DNA of 32,291 nucleotides. Origin: Pseudomonadota bacterium. Lineage in GTDB: Bacteria > Pseudomonadota > Alphaproteobacteria > Acetobacterales > Acetobacteraceae. Each line of letters begins with the position of its first letter. Position 1 is the first letter of the stretch. The position numbers and the translations under genes were made by a program. The stretch is from assembly GCA_021845595.1 (NCBI GenBank), contig JAJZVV010000024.1, forward strand, positions 1 to 32,291, written 5' to 3'. A model generated the notes under the pieces. That model saw only the letters and a program-made list of their open reading frames with translations. It was not told the origin of the DNA and ran no database searches. This document shows positions 22,949 through 29,140 of this stretch, one piece after another.

Positions 22949-23150
22949 GAAAGCGTAACCCCCATCGCCGAGCGAGGCCGGAGCGAGCGGTCTGCGCATC
23001 GACGTGCAAGCGCGCGATCTGGCGCTGCGTTTGGGCATAGTCGCGCCGATAGTCGGCGTTGCGACGCAAGAACTCGACGGCGAAGCCGGGGCGGCCGAGG
23101 CGACCCAGTTGGTCGATCGTCTCCGGCGAGCGCCAATACTGCGTGGGCAT
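22941..23150 (-). CDS. DUF6499 protein, N-terminal part of FseA-like activator
   Basis: This 69-residue frame starts MPTQYWRSPETIDQLGRLGRPGFAVEFLRRNADYRRDYA, the DUF6499 signature, and ends WGLRFRA before a TGA. An AGAGGAAA ribosome-binding sequence lies 5 bases before the ATG. Unshifted translation gives only this short protein, without the DUF2285 domain. Near its end the codons CGC TTT CGC GCC TGA contain the TTTC at which a +1 slip of tRNA-Phe (UUU to UUC) would enter the DUF2285 frame. This is the same kind of slip reported for msi172-msi171 in the R7A element. The short product could itself have a regulatory role. Confidence 0.85.
   Translation of the reverse strand: MPTQYWRSPETIDQLGRLGRPGFAVEFLRRNADYRRDYAQTQRQIARLHVDAQTARSGLARRWGLRFRA
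22949..22952 (-). promoter_or_regulatory. Candidate +1 programmed ribosomal frameshift site (TTTC)
   Basis: On the minus strand the codons read CGC TTT C; slipping by +1 re-pairs tRNA-Phe from TTT to TTC and continues GCG CCT GAC into DUF2285. The zero frame meets TGA two codons later. Skipping a single C restores a continuous WGLRF-APDP protein. The mechanism is inferred from the sequence and from the published R7A precedent. Confidence 0.75.
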
Positions 23151-23276
23151 GGCGTTTCCTCTCGTCCTGGCCCCCTGGTGGGGGGAGCGTCAGACGATCC
23201 TGAAACCCGCGCACCATGCTAGACCCCATGATTGCATCGCGCATGACGCCCTATTGGGCGGCGGGCGTGGGCTGAA

Positions 23277-23540
23277 TCACGGAGATCGCGGCGCCAGCAG
23301 GTGACGGTAGCCGGTTTTTGTCATCCAGCGCGCGCGGGCCAGGTGGCTGTCATGGACGAGTTTCGCGCGATCGGGTTCCCGCTGGGGATCGATCCCGAAG
23401 ATCACCTGCACGACCTCACGCCAGTCGGCTCCCTCCTCCTCGGCCATCAGAAGCCGGAGATAGATCGCCAGATGCTGTTCATCATAGGCGCTTATGTGGT
23501 CGGAGGTTGGCGGCCGGTCATGGAATAGCGTCTCGGTCAT
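23277..23540 (-). CDS. qseM: DUF2285-domain protein, QseM-like antiactivator
   Basis: This small protein of 87 residues consists almost entirely of a DUF2285 domain: DHISAYDEQHLAIYLRLLMAEEEGADWREVVQVIFGIDPQREPDRAKLVHDSHLARARWMTKTGYRHLL. In the R7A symbiosis island the similar QseM binds and inhibits TraR and the DUF2285 activator FseA, keeping the island from excising in most cells. Here it lies between the FseA-like genes and a divergent XRE regulator, exactly the qseM-qseC arrangement. The start at 23540 has GGGGAAAG 7-8 bases upstream. Since no traR is visible, FseA is its only apparent target in the window. Confidence 0.82.
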   Translation of the reverse strand: MTETLFHDRPPTSDHISAYDEQHLAIYLRLLMAEEEGADWREVVQVIFGIDPQREPDRAKLVHDSHLARARWMTKTGYRHLLAPRSP

Positions 23541-23716
23541 TGCGATCTTTCCCCGTCAAGATCGGAGCCACGCGGCAAAGGTTCATTTACGGCAAAGTCT
23601 TGCAAAAGTTGCGCCGGATTGCTTCCCACCGGCGATGCGCGCCGCGCATTACGTGGCGCACGCTGGCGTTGTAGGCCTGCTCCTGTAGGCGCGTTACTCA
23701 AAATATGCCAAGACGA

Positions 23717-23751
23717 ATCGGAATCATCGTTCCTGGAACGATGATTCCGAT
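23717..23751. promoter_or_regulatory. 35-bp perfect palindrome, probable QseC double operator
   Basis: Arms of 17 bp are exact complements around a single central T. Each half contains its own interrupted repeat, GGAATCATCGTTCC on the left and GGAACGATGATTCC on the right (both GGAA-N6-TTCC). The structure therefore reads as two adjacent dimer sites in mirror arrangement. It lies 18 bp before the qseC-like ATG and upstream of the divergent qseM-like gene. This position fits binding by the XRE protein, controlling both genes. Confidence 0.82.
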
Positions 23752-23769
23752 CTCTGCTCCATCCTCGCC

Positions 23770-24021
23770 ATGGATCTCAAGGAGGTCATGGCGACCAATC
23801 TGCGTCGGTTGCGTCATGCGAAGGGGATGACGCAAGAGGAGTTGGCCGAACGGGCCGGGTTGAGCGCCCGGTACATCGGAGCGATCGAACGCGCGGCCGT
23901 CTCTGCGAGCGTCACGGTGCTGGGACAGGTCGCGGACGCGCTGGAGATCGAGGCGGCCGACCTTGTGCGCAGGACGCTGCCGGACAGCCAGGCGGCGGCG
24001 CCGAGCGAGCGTCAGGAATAG
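23770..24021 (+). CDS. qseC: XRE-family regulator, QseC-like
   Basis: This 83-residue DNA-binding protein has a complete XRE HTH: NLRRLRHAKGMTQEELAERAGLSARYIGAIERAAVSASVTVLGQVADALEIEAADLV. It diverges from the QseM-like gene across a 229-nt spacer with a 35-bp palindrome. In R7A QseC acts as a concentration-dependent repressor and activator on adjacent operators to give a bistable switch of qseM. The start is uncertain. ATG 23770 lacks a Shine-Dalgarno sequence and might be leaderless. The in-frame ATG at 23788 has AAGGAGG only two bases before it, which is too close to be ideal. Confidence 0.82.
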   Translation: MDLKEVMATNLRRLRHAKGMTQEELAERAGLSARYIGAIERAAVSASVTVLGQVADALEIEAADLVRRTLPDSQAAAPSERQE

Positions 24022-24156
24022 TGTGCTTTCCGGCCGATCGTAGGACGGCCACCTCAGGATCTGGACTGTAAACCGCAACGATCATCGCGACGCTTGCCTT
24101 CCGGGGCCCGGTCAGGATGGCGTCGGGCCAGGATGCTTCGCAAGAACCCAGCGATA

Positions 24157-24182
24157 CCCCGCCCGGTTCCGACCGGGCGGGG
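24157..24182. terminator. Strong GC hairpin between convergent qseC-like and DUF736 genes
   Basis: An 11-bp perfect stem, CCCCGCCCGGT with its complement, closes a TCCG loop. It lies between genes that converge on it, 135 nt after the qseC-like stop and 11 nt before the DUF736 stop codon. No T-run follows on either strand, so it is an atypical intrinsic terminator, but the position supports a bidirectional transcription block. Confidence 0.7.
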
Positions 24183-24193
24183 CTTGGGCTGGG

Positions 24194-24520
24194 TCAATCG
24201 GCGCGGCGGCCGTTGGGGCGGGACCAGATCAGGCTGTAGCCCTCGCCGTCCTCGTCATCGAACAGGTTGGCGAAGATCGGGGCGGTGAAGCTCGGATCGT
24301 CGAGCTTGAGGCCCAGATAGTCGCGGCCTTCGTTGGAGCGCTTGGCCCAGGCGGCGCCGATCTCGACCCGGCCGACATAGACGCGGTGGCTGGGGCTGTT
24401 GTCGCCGGAGCGGGTGGCTTCGGGGACGATCCGGACGTTCTTGGCCTGGACCGAGAGGGTGACGATTTCGCCGGTGAATTCGTTCGAGCCGGTCTTCTTG
24501 AAGGTGCCGATGGTCGCCAT
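24194..24520 (-). CDS. DUF736 family protein (second copy)
   Basis: This 108-residue DUF736 protein begins MATIGTFKKTGSNEFTGEIVTLSVQAKNVRIVPEA and contains the same core as the copy at 18459: HRVYVGRVEIGAAWAKRSNEGRDYLGLKLDDPSFTAPIFANLF then GYSLIWSRPNGRR. The two are clearly paralogous but diverged. The start is set by AAGGAGAA five bases upstream of the ATG at 24520; an open frame continues upstream to 24706 through the hairpin element and is not thought to be coding. It is transcribed alone, ending at the GC hairpin terminator. Function unknown; a marker gene of this element type. Confidence 0.9.
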   Translation of the reverse strand: MATIGTFKKTGSNEFTGEIVTLSVQAKNVRIVPEATRSGDNSPSHRVYVGRVEIGAAWAKRSNEGRDYLGLKLDDPSFTAPIFANLFDDEDGEGYSLIWSRPNGRRAD

Positions 24521-24633
24521 GGTAGTTCTCCTTGATCTCTGTTTCCGAGCCCGCACCATTGCGGCCTCGATGGTGATCGACGGGCCGGAGGCGATCGACG
24601 GCGCACCCCGAAGGGGCTCGACAGCAAAGGAGG

Positions 24634-24685
24634 AACTTTCTTGTTTCGCGAGGAATGGCGGCGCAGCCGGCAGGGGAAGAAAGTT
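24634..24685 (-). ncRNA. Structured element A upstream of DUF736: nested hairpin
   Basis: The outer stem is AACTTTCTT (24634-24642) with its exact complement AAGAAAGTT (24677-24685). It encloses 34 bases that begin GTTTCGCGAGGAATGG, followed by a small inner GC hairpin (GGC-GCA-GCC, extended by CG and flanking pairs). The enclosed core aligns with that of element B at 27884-27946, while the outer stems share little sequence but are both perfectly paired. It lies 114 nt upstream of the DUF736 start on the gene's strand, so it would be in the 5' leader if transcription starts above it. It could be an RNA regulator or a DNA hairpin that works in single-stranded form. I do not recognise a named family. 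Confidence 0.5.
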
Positions 24686-24720
24686 GTGACGCCGCTGTTG
24701 CGCCATAGGCGGTCGAGGCT

Positions 24721-25111
24721 TTAGCCGGCCTTCGGCCAGATCAGTCCATCGAAGAGGCCGTTGGGTGCGCTCGGCCTGACAGAGCCGACATCAAGGGGAA
24801 CATGGCGATTTTCGAGTCGCCGCAAGTCCGGGCGGTGAAAGCGACGGCGATCCGAGCTCTGTCCTGGCTGCCAACGGTTTTCCCGTTTCGAAGCCCAAGC
24901 TCCGGCTGCACGCTCCATTTCACACGACACGTGGGCCGGGTCTCGCCAGCGCCACGATCTGGTCCAAGCGCTCAGACGACCGCCATGACTCCGGCCACTC
25001 TGCGATGGCGGGCTGAACTTCACCGCCGAAGCCGCCCTCTGGTCAGCTTCGATGACGGGGACTGCGGGCGTCCCGGATGCCTGATCTGACCCCGCCCCCG
25101 ACGCGACGGTG
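24721..25111. other. Gene-poor stretch, no supported coding region
   Basis: This is about 390 nt between element A and the membrane protein gene. All three minus-strand frames and one plus-strand frame are partly open, which is common at this GC content. The most protein-like is a 60-codon minus-strand frame at 24741-24923 (MKWSVQPELGLRNGKTVGSQDRARIAVAFTARTCGDSKIAMFPL...), but it lacks a good ribosome-binding site and a known domain. It may be a relic or a noncoding conserved stretch. Confidence 0.35.
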
Positions 25112-25552
25112 TCAGCCCCGCGCCAAGCCTTGTCCGGCCGGTCCGGGCGCGGCCATTCCGGTGAAGCGGACAAACGCCGTGACGCTGACGGCGATCGCGC
25201 CGATGACGGCGAAGATCGTCTGCCACGTAGGCGAAGGCATCGCCATCTGGGCGATTCCATGTGTGGCGCTGTAACCGGCGACGGCGGCGGGCGCGACGTA
25301 AAGGAGGATGATCAGGAGCCGAAGCCACGTCCACGGCACAAAGGCGAGCGCGAGCTGGCCAAGGCCAAAGGTTATGCCGCCGGCCACGACACCCACCGCT
25401 ATGCCGCCGAGCACGCCGGCGCCCGTGTGGAAGGCCCAGATGCCGATCGTCAGGCCAGCGAAGAAGGGCAGTGCGAAGACAGCGAGGTTGAACAGCAGCC
25501 AGCAGAAGAAGCCGATGCCGACAATGACGAGCAGTGGTCCGAAGATGATCAT
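25112..25552 (-). CDS. Small polytopic membrane protein of unknown function
   Basis: From ATG 25552 (MIIFGPLLVIVGIGFFCWLLFNLAV) this gives 146 residues with about five hydrophobic segments: residues 2-22, 26-45, 46-75 (glycine-rich GVLGGIAVGVVAGGITFG), 78-100 and 115-135. No catalytic or transport motif is seen. The upstream frame to 25618 adds only a basic, Trp-rich stretch that is unlikely to be coding. The protein probably resides in the inner membrane. Its position in the accessory part between DUF736 and small ORFs gives no firm clue to role. Confidence 0.72.
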   Translation of the reverse strand: MIIFGPLLVIVGIGFFCWLLFNLAVFALPFFAGLTIGIWAFHTGAGVLGGIAVGVVAGGITFGLGQLALAFVPWTWLRLLIILLYVAPAAVAGYSATHGIAQMAMPSPTWQTIFAVIGAIAVSVTAFVRFTGMAAPGPAGQGLARG

Positions 25553-25700
25553 GGCGGTGCGCTCCGTGAGATAAAGGTCTGACGGTCGCGCCTTCCACCA
25601 CCACCACGGCGCGACCACGAATATAGCCGCAAACAGGCGCCGGCGGGAGCAGAAATCCCGCTGGCGCTCTGAGGTTCAGCTTTCGTGGTGGTTCGCCCCC

Positions 25701-25868
25701 TCATGGTTGGAAGGGGTCGAATTCGTGGATGACGGCAGCGGGATCGCCGTCATATTCGGCGGCCAGCATGACGCCGTAGTTGCCAGTGTCAGCATGGAAG
25801 ACGACGACGCAGACCATGAGGGTGGTGGCGAGGTTCCAGCCCTTGGCGAATGCGAGGGCTTGAGACAT
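25701..25868 (-). CDS. Small hypothetical protein with one hydrophobic segment
   Basis: This short frame of 55 residues begins MSQALAFAKGWNLATTLMVCVVVFHADTG. It has one hydrophobic segment (about residues 12-24) and an acidic tail ending EYDGDPAAVIHEFDPFQP. AGGAG lies about nine bases before the ATG at 25868, which favours real translation. No family is recognised. It lies upstream of, and in the same direction as, the membrane protein, with a 148-nt gap. Confidence 0.5.
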   Translation of the reverse strand: MSQALAFAKGWNLATTLMVCVVVFHADTGNYGVMLAAEYDGDPAAVIHEFDPFQP

Positions 25869-26085
25869 TGATCCGGCTCCTGTGCTGAGGCGGGGGCCAT
25901 CCCCGCGCGACAGGCGCCCGATGTGTCCGGCCGAGGGCCACAATCACCGCGAAGGCGAAGACAGAGCGGCGGCACGCTCCAGCGTAAGCCGACCCCTTGC
26001 GGGTTGATGGCGTCAGGCCCGCGGACGGACCAAGGATCAGCGCTGATAGACGCGGGGTGCTGTTCGGTTCAGGGGAGCCGGCCGG

Positions 26086-26811
26086 ATGAGTCTGGCCGCC
26101 TCGGCAAATCGGCTCAGGAATCCCCAGTTGGTCATGATACGGTGTCGCATGACTTTACCCGACCACCTTCGGCGACTCGCGAGACGCGTCGCACAGCATG
26201 AGATGGGGCACTACGTGGTTGCGCGTGCTCTGGGGTTCCGCACCGGCGACGTGTCGATCGAAATCATCGGTCCGATTGATGGCCATCACGGCACTGCTGC
26301 GGTGACGCTTCCAGAGCCGATCGGGTCAATCGAGGAGCTTTGCACTTACCTCGAGCGGCGAGTGATTGTGCTCTACGCCGGGGGAGCGGCCGAGACACTT
26401 CCGGGCCAGGGTTCGCCGACAAAGAAAGTCGACGTTGAGGAAGCGGTCAAAATTATCCGCAATCCTGGGCAAGGCGCGGAGCAGGATCACGCCAAAGCGA
26501 GAGAATTGGTCCACGTCTTGCGCAACGTGAGCACACCCAAGAGCGATGTCTCCGATGACGCTAAGATTCAGGGTGAACTGGACGAACTTGATGCAAAACT
26601 CTTCTCTCGCGCCGTAGAGCTTGTTGAGGAGAACGCAGAAACCATCATCGGCTTGGCCGGTAACCTTGCTGGCCGGGTACAGGCGCCGAAGACAAAGGTG
26701 AAGTTGGACGCGGCCTACCTCGAAGGATTGCCGGGGGTGCAGCAGATTGCTCAGGTATCCCCATCGAAGGCTACCAATGGAATGCTGCTGGGCTCAGTAG
26801 GACCGAGCTAA
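26086..26811 (+). CDS. Stand-alone M41-like (FtsH-type) zinc metallopeptidase domain
   Basis: This protein of 241 residues (or 226/221 from later ATGs at 26131-26149) has the zinc-protease motif AQHEMGHYVVARALGF, matching the HExGH of FtsH peptidases. VLYAGGAAETL corresponds to the FtsH GGRAAE segment. GAEQDHAKARELVHVL then matches the region where FtsH supplies its third zinc ligand, an Asp. No AAA+ ATPase domain or membrane segment is present, so it is an orphan peptidase domain. The C-terminal third is helical, with a tail of unknown role. It is on the plus strand, opposite to its neighbours, and codon use looks less GC-biased. The start at 26086 is favoured by a GGGGAG 8-13 bases upstream but is not certain. 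Confidence 0.72.
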   Translation: MSLAASANRLRNPQLVMIRCRMTLPDHLRRLARRVAQHEMGHYVVARALGFRTGDVSIEIIGPIDGHHGTAAVTLPEPIGSIEELCTYLERRVIVLYAGGAAETLPGQGSPTKKVDVEEAVKIIRNPGQGAEQDHAKARELVHVLRNVSTPKSDVSDDAKIQGELDELDAKLFSRAVELVEENAETIIGLAGNLAGRVQAPKTKVKLDAAYLEGLPGVQQIAQVSPSKATNGMLLGSVGPS

Positions 26812-26830
26812 TCCGATGCTTCGGCGGCGC

Positions 26831-27760
26831 TCACGCGCCGCCGAACTTCCAGACCGGGATGCCGAGCTTCTTCGCCTTGTCGGCGAGGTTGTCCTGGATG
26901 CCGGTGCCGGGGAAGTGCATCACACCGATCGGTAGGACCTCCAGCAAGGCGTCGTTGCGCTTGAACGGCGCGGCCTTGGCGTGTTTCGTCCAGTCAGGTT
27001 TGAAGGCGATCTGCGGGACTTTGCGGTTGTCGGCCCATTTGGCGGCGATCAGCTCGGCGCCCTTGGGAGAGCCGCCGTGCAGCAGCACCATGTCCGGGTG
27101 CTTTGCGTGGACCTGATCGAGCTTGGCCCAGACCAGCCGGTGATCGTTGAAGTCGAGCCCGCCGGTCAGAGCCACCTTCGGCCCCGCAGGAAGAAGCACC
27201 TGGCTGTCGGCGCGCCTCTTCGCGGCCAGGAAGTCGCGGCTGTCGATCATCGCCGCGGTGAGGTTGCGATGGTTGACCTTCGACCCGTTGCGGGGCCGCC
27301 AGGCCGAATGGGCGTGGTGCTCGAATTGGTCGGCGGCATGGTCGCGCATCAGCTCGAAGGCGTTGCGGCGTTCGATCAGCGTCTGCCCTTCCGCCGTCAG
27401 GCGCTCCAGCTCGACGGACTTGACCTCACTGCCATCCTGTTCCCGTTGCGAGCGCTGCTGCGCCAGCTCGTTGTCGTCGAGTTCGCGCTCGATCCGGTCG
27501 ATGGCGCGGTGGAAGACGTTCACCGTCGACCAGAGCAGGTCCTCGAGGTCGGGTTCGAGGCGCGTGTCGGCCAGCGCCACCACGAGGGCGTCGAAGATGT
27601 CGGAGATGCTGCCCGCGAGAATGTTCGCTTCGGGAAGCGGTCTGGGATCGGGCTCGTCGTGAAAGGGACGGTAGCCATAGAGCTGGAGTTCGTGGAGGAC
27701 TTGGTCGGTCGGGGATGTGCTGTGGTGCGGCTCGAAATCGTCGTCGTTGTCGGTGGTCAT
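26831..27760 (-). CDS. DUF2493 (SLOG-type) domain protein
   Basis: This 309-residue protein has the start MTTDNDDDF at 27760. The C-terminal 120 residues form a DUF2493/YspA-like SLOG domain: KVALTGGLDFNDHRLVWAKLDQVHAKHPDMVLLHGGSPKGAELIAAKWADNRKVPQIAFKPDWTKHAKAAPFKRNDALL. SLOG folds bind nucleotides or nucleotide-derived ligands. The N-terminal 180 residues are acidic and helical, with a coiled-coil-like region around 95-150 (DRIERELDDNELAQQRSQREQ). The gene is common beside the Toprim and Strawberry-notch-like genes in these elements, with unknown function. It converges on the M41-like gene with a 19-nt gap, without a visible terminator. Confidence 0.85.
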   Translation of the reverse strand: MTTDNDDDFEPHHSTSPTDQVLHELQLYGYRPFHDEPDPRPLPEANILAGSISDIFDALVVALADTRLEPDLEDLLWSTVNVFHRAIDRIERELDDNELAQQRSQREQDGSEVKSVELERLTAEGQTLIERRNAFELMRDHAADQFEHHAHSAWRPRNGSKVNHRNLTAAMIDSRDFLAAKRRADSQVLLPAGPKVALTGGLDFNDHRLVWAKLDQVHAKHPDMVLLHGGSPKGAELIAAKWADNRKVPQIAFKPDWTKHAKAAPFKRNDALLEVLPIGVMHFPGTGIQDNLADKAKKLGIPVWKFGGA

Positions 27761-28084
27761 CGCGGCTTTCCTCGTCGGATCGACCGCGCCCATCGCGGCC
27801 TTCATGGCGACGAAGGCGGCGGGCGGACCGGACCTGCACCCGCAGCGAAGCGAAGGGCCGGAGCCTCGGCGGAGGACCGAAGGGGGCCGACTATTTTGTC
27901 TCGCGATGTAAAGGCGGCTTTGCCGCCGACGGAAAATAGTCGGCCCACAAGGTTGCCGGTCCGGGCCGTTTGCCGCCCGATCGCCCTCTCAGAAGGCCGT
28001 GGGCGTGGTGCTCTCCGACGCTGACGGAAAGCATGACCGCCGACCCTATGGCGACGACGCTGCCGCGCCCCATCCCCGTTCAGG
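27761..28084. other. Intergenic leader of the DUF2493 gene
   Basis: This 324-nt stretch lies between the Toprim gene stop and the DUF2493 start. It contains no supported gene. It holds the nested hairpin element B (27884-27946), purine-rich GAAGGG/GGAGG repeats at 27850-27886, and no obvious promoter pair. Translations across it are arginine/serine-rich, as expected of noncoding GC-rich DNA. Confidence 0.5.
27884..27946 (-). ncRNA. Structured element B upstream of DUF2493: nested hairpin
   Basis: A 14-bp perfect outer stem has left arm GGGCCGACTATTTT at 27884-27897 and its complement at 27933-27946. The 35 enclosed bases begin GTCTCGCGATGTAAAGG and include a 6-bp inner hairpin GGCGGC-TTT-GCCGCC at 27913-27927. 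The core aligns with element A at 24634-24685, while the outer stem sequence differs. It is 124 nt upstream of the DUF2493 start, nearly the same distance as element A from its gene. Interpretation as a leader RNA or a single-stranded DNA signal is inference. Confidence 0.6.
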
Positions 28085-29140
28085 CTATGCCGCAAAATCC
28101 ATGAAGCGGGCAACATCCTGCGCCGCGATCTGCACCCGGCTTGCGGCCCGAAGGGCGTCGATCCCGAGCAGCCGGAGATCCTCGTTGAAGTCGCCGAGCC
28201 GTGGGGAGATCACGATTACCTCGATGCCGGCCTCCTGCGCCCGCTCGATCGACGTCGCCATCGCGCCGTCACCGGCAGGATCGTCGTCGCGGGCGATGTA
28301 GAGCCGGCGCAATGTATCCGGGAACAGGATGGCGGAGAGATGCGCCGCCGACAGTGCTGCAACCATCGGCATGGCGGGAAGGACGCACCTGAGCGACAGA
28401 ATCGTCTCGATGCCCTCGCCGGCCGCCATCACCTCGCCCGCCACGCCAAATCGAACCGCGTGACCGAGCAAGTCGCCCATCGCTCGCCTCGGGGTGTCGA
28501 TCGGCGCCTTGCCGAGCGTCGCCTCGGAGAAGCCGCCCGGATCGAGCCAGGTGCGATGCGCCCCGGTGAGATGGCCCACGAGATCGGTGACGGAGGCGAT
28601 CATCGCCGGCCATGTCTCGGTCGGGCTATCGTCGTCGGGCCTGTAGTAGCAGCGTGGGTGGAAGCGTAGCGCTCCGGTTCCGTGCAAGGCCGTAATGCCG
28701 CGATTGCGGAGATACACCTCTACGCGAGTACGGGAAATCGGCTGCGACATAGAGAACAGTCGCCGCGCCGCTTCCGGCGATCCGGTCGGAGAACTGGGCT
28801 TGTGCGCGCGCGGACGATCCGGCTCCAGTTCGGGATGCGGCAGGCTGAGAAACGAACGCGCCTCATCGGCGACGTCCTTGAAGTCGACCAGGCCGCAGCT
28901 TTCGCGGATGACGTCGAGCAGGTCGCCATGTTCGCCGGTGGCGGCGTCGGTCCATTTGCCGGCCGGCCCTTTCACTGACTCCTTGAGCCTCACGAACATC
29001 GAGCGGCCCGGCGTATTGCGGACGTCACCCACGAGCCAGTAGCGGCCCTCCCGCCGCCCGGCAGAAAGGTAGTGGCGACACACCGCCTCGGCGTCGCGCG
29101 CGAGACGGTGTGCCAGTTCGGAGGCGTCGTGGCGGGCCAT
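28085..29140 (-). CDS. Toprim-domain primase-like protein (DUF7146 type)
   Basis: This 351-residue protein resembles the primase/Toprim family of mobile elements. Residues 1-110 form an N-terminal region with RREGRYWLVGDVRNTPGRSMFVRL and GDLLDVIRESCGL. Residues 120-180 contain RVEVYLRNRGITALHGTGALRFHPRCYY. The Toprim fold follows, with EVMAAGEGIETILSLR (conserved Glu) and LRRLYIARDDDPAGDGA (Asp motif). A zinc-binding cluster is not evident. It could prime or process DNA on entry of the transferred strand. The start at 29140 overlaps the stop of the large helicase gene by one base (TGATG), so the two are co-translated; a longer frame to 29668 lies within the helicase gene and is not used. Confidence 0.88.
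   Translation of the reverse strand: MARHDASELAHRLARDAEAVCRHYLSAGRREGRYWLVGDVRNTPGRSMFVRLKESVKGPAGKWTDAATGEHGDLLDVIRESCGLVDFKDVADEARSFLSLPHPELEPDRPRAHKPSSPTGSPEAARRLFSMSQPISRTRVEVYLRNRGITALHGTGALRFHPRCYYRPDDDSPTETWPAMIASVTDLVGHLTGAHRTWLDPGGFSEATLGKAPIDTPRRAMGDLLGHAVRFGVAGEVMAAGEGIETILSLRCVLPAMPMVAALSAAHLSAILFPDTLRRLYIARDDDPAGDGAMATSIERAQEAGIEVIVISPRLGDFNEDLRLLGIDALRAASRVQIAAQDVARFMDFAA

Noticed and set aside
22876-23244. Third open frame across the DUF6499/DUF2285 overlap
   Set aside because: Composition is arginine/proline-rich and it matches neither conserved domain; the two other frames carry the family motifs.
25020-25607. 195-codon minus-strand frame overlapping the membrane protein
   Set aside because: Arg/His-rich shadow; the competing frame has clean transmembrane segments.
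27426-28024. Several open frames around the DUF2493 5' end and its leader
   Set aside because: They cross hairpin element B or oppose DUF2493 coding sequence and lack domains or ribosome-binding sites.
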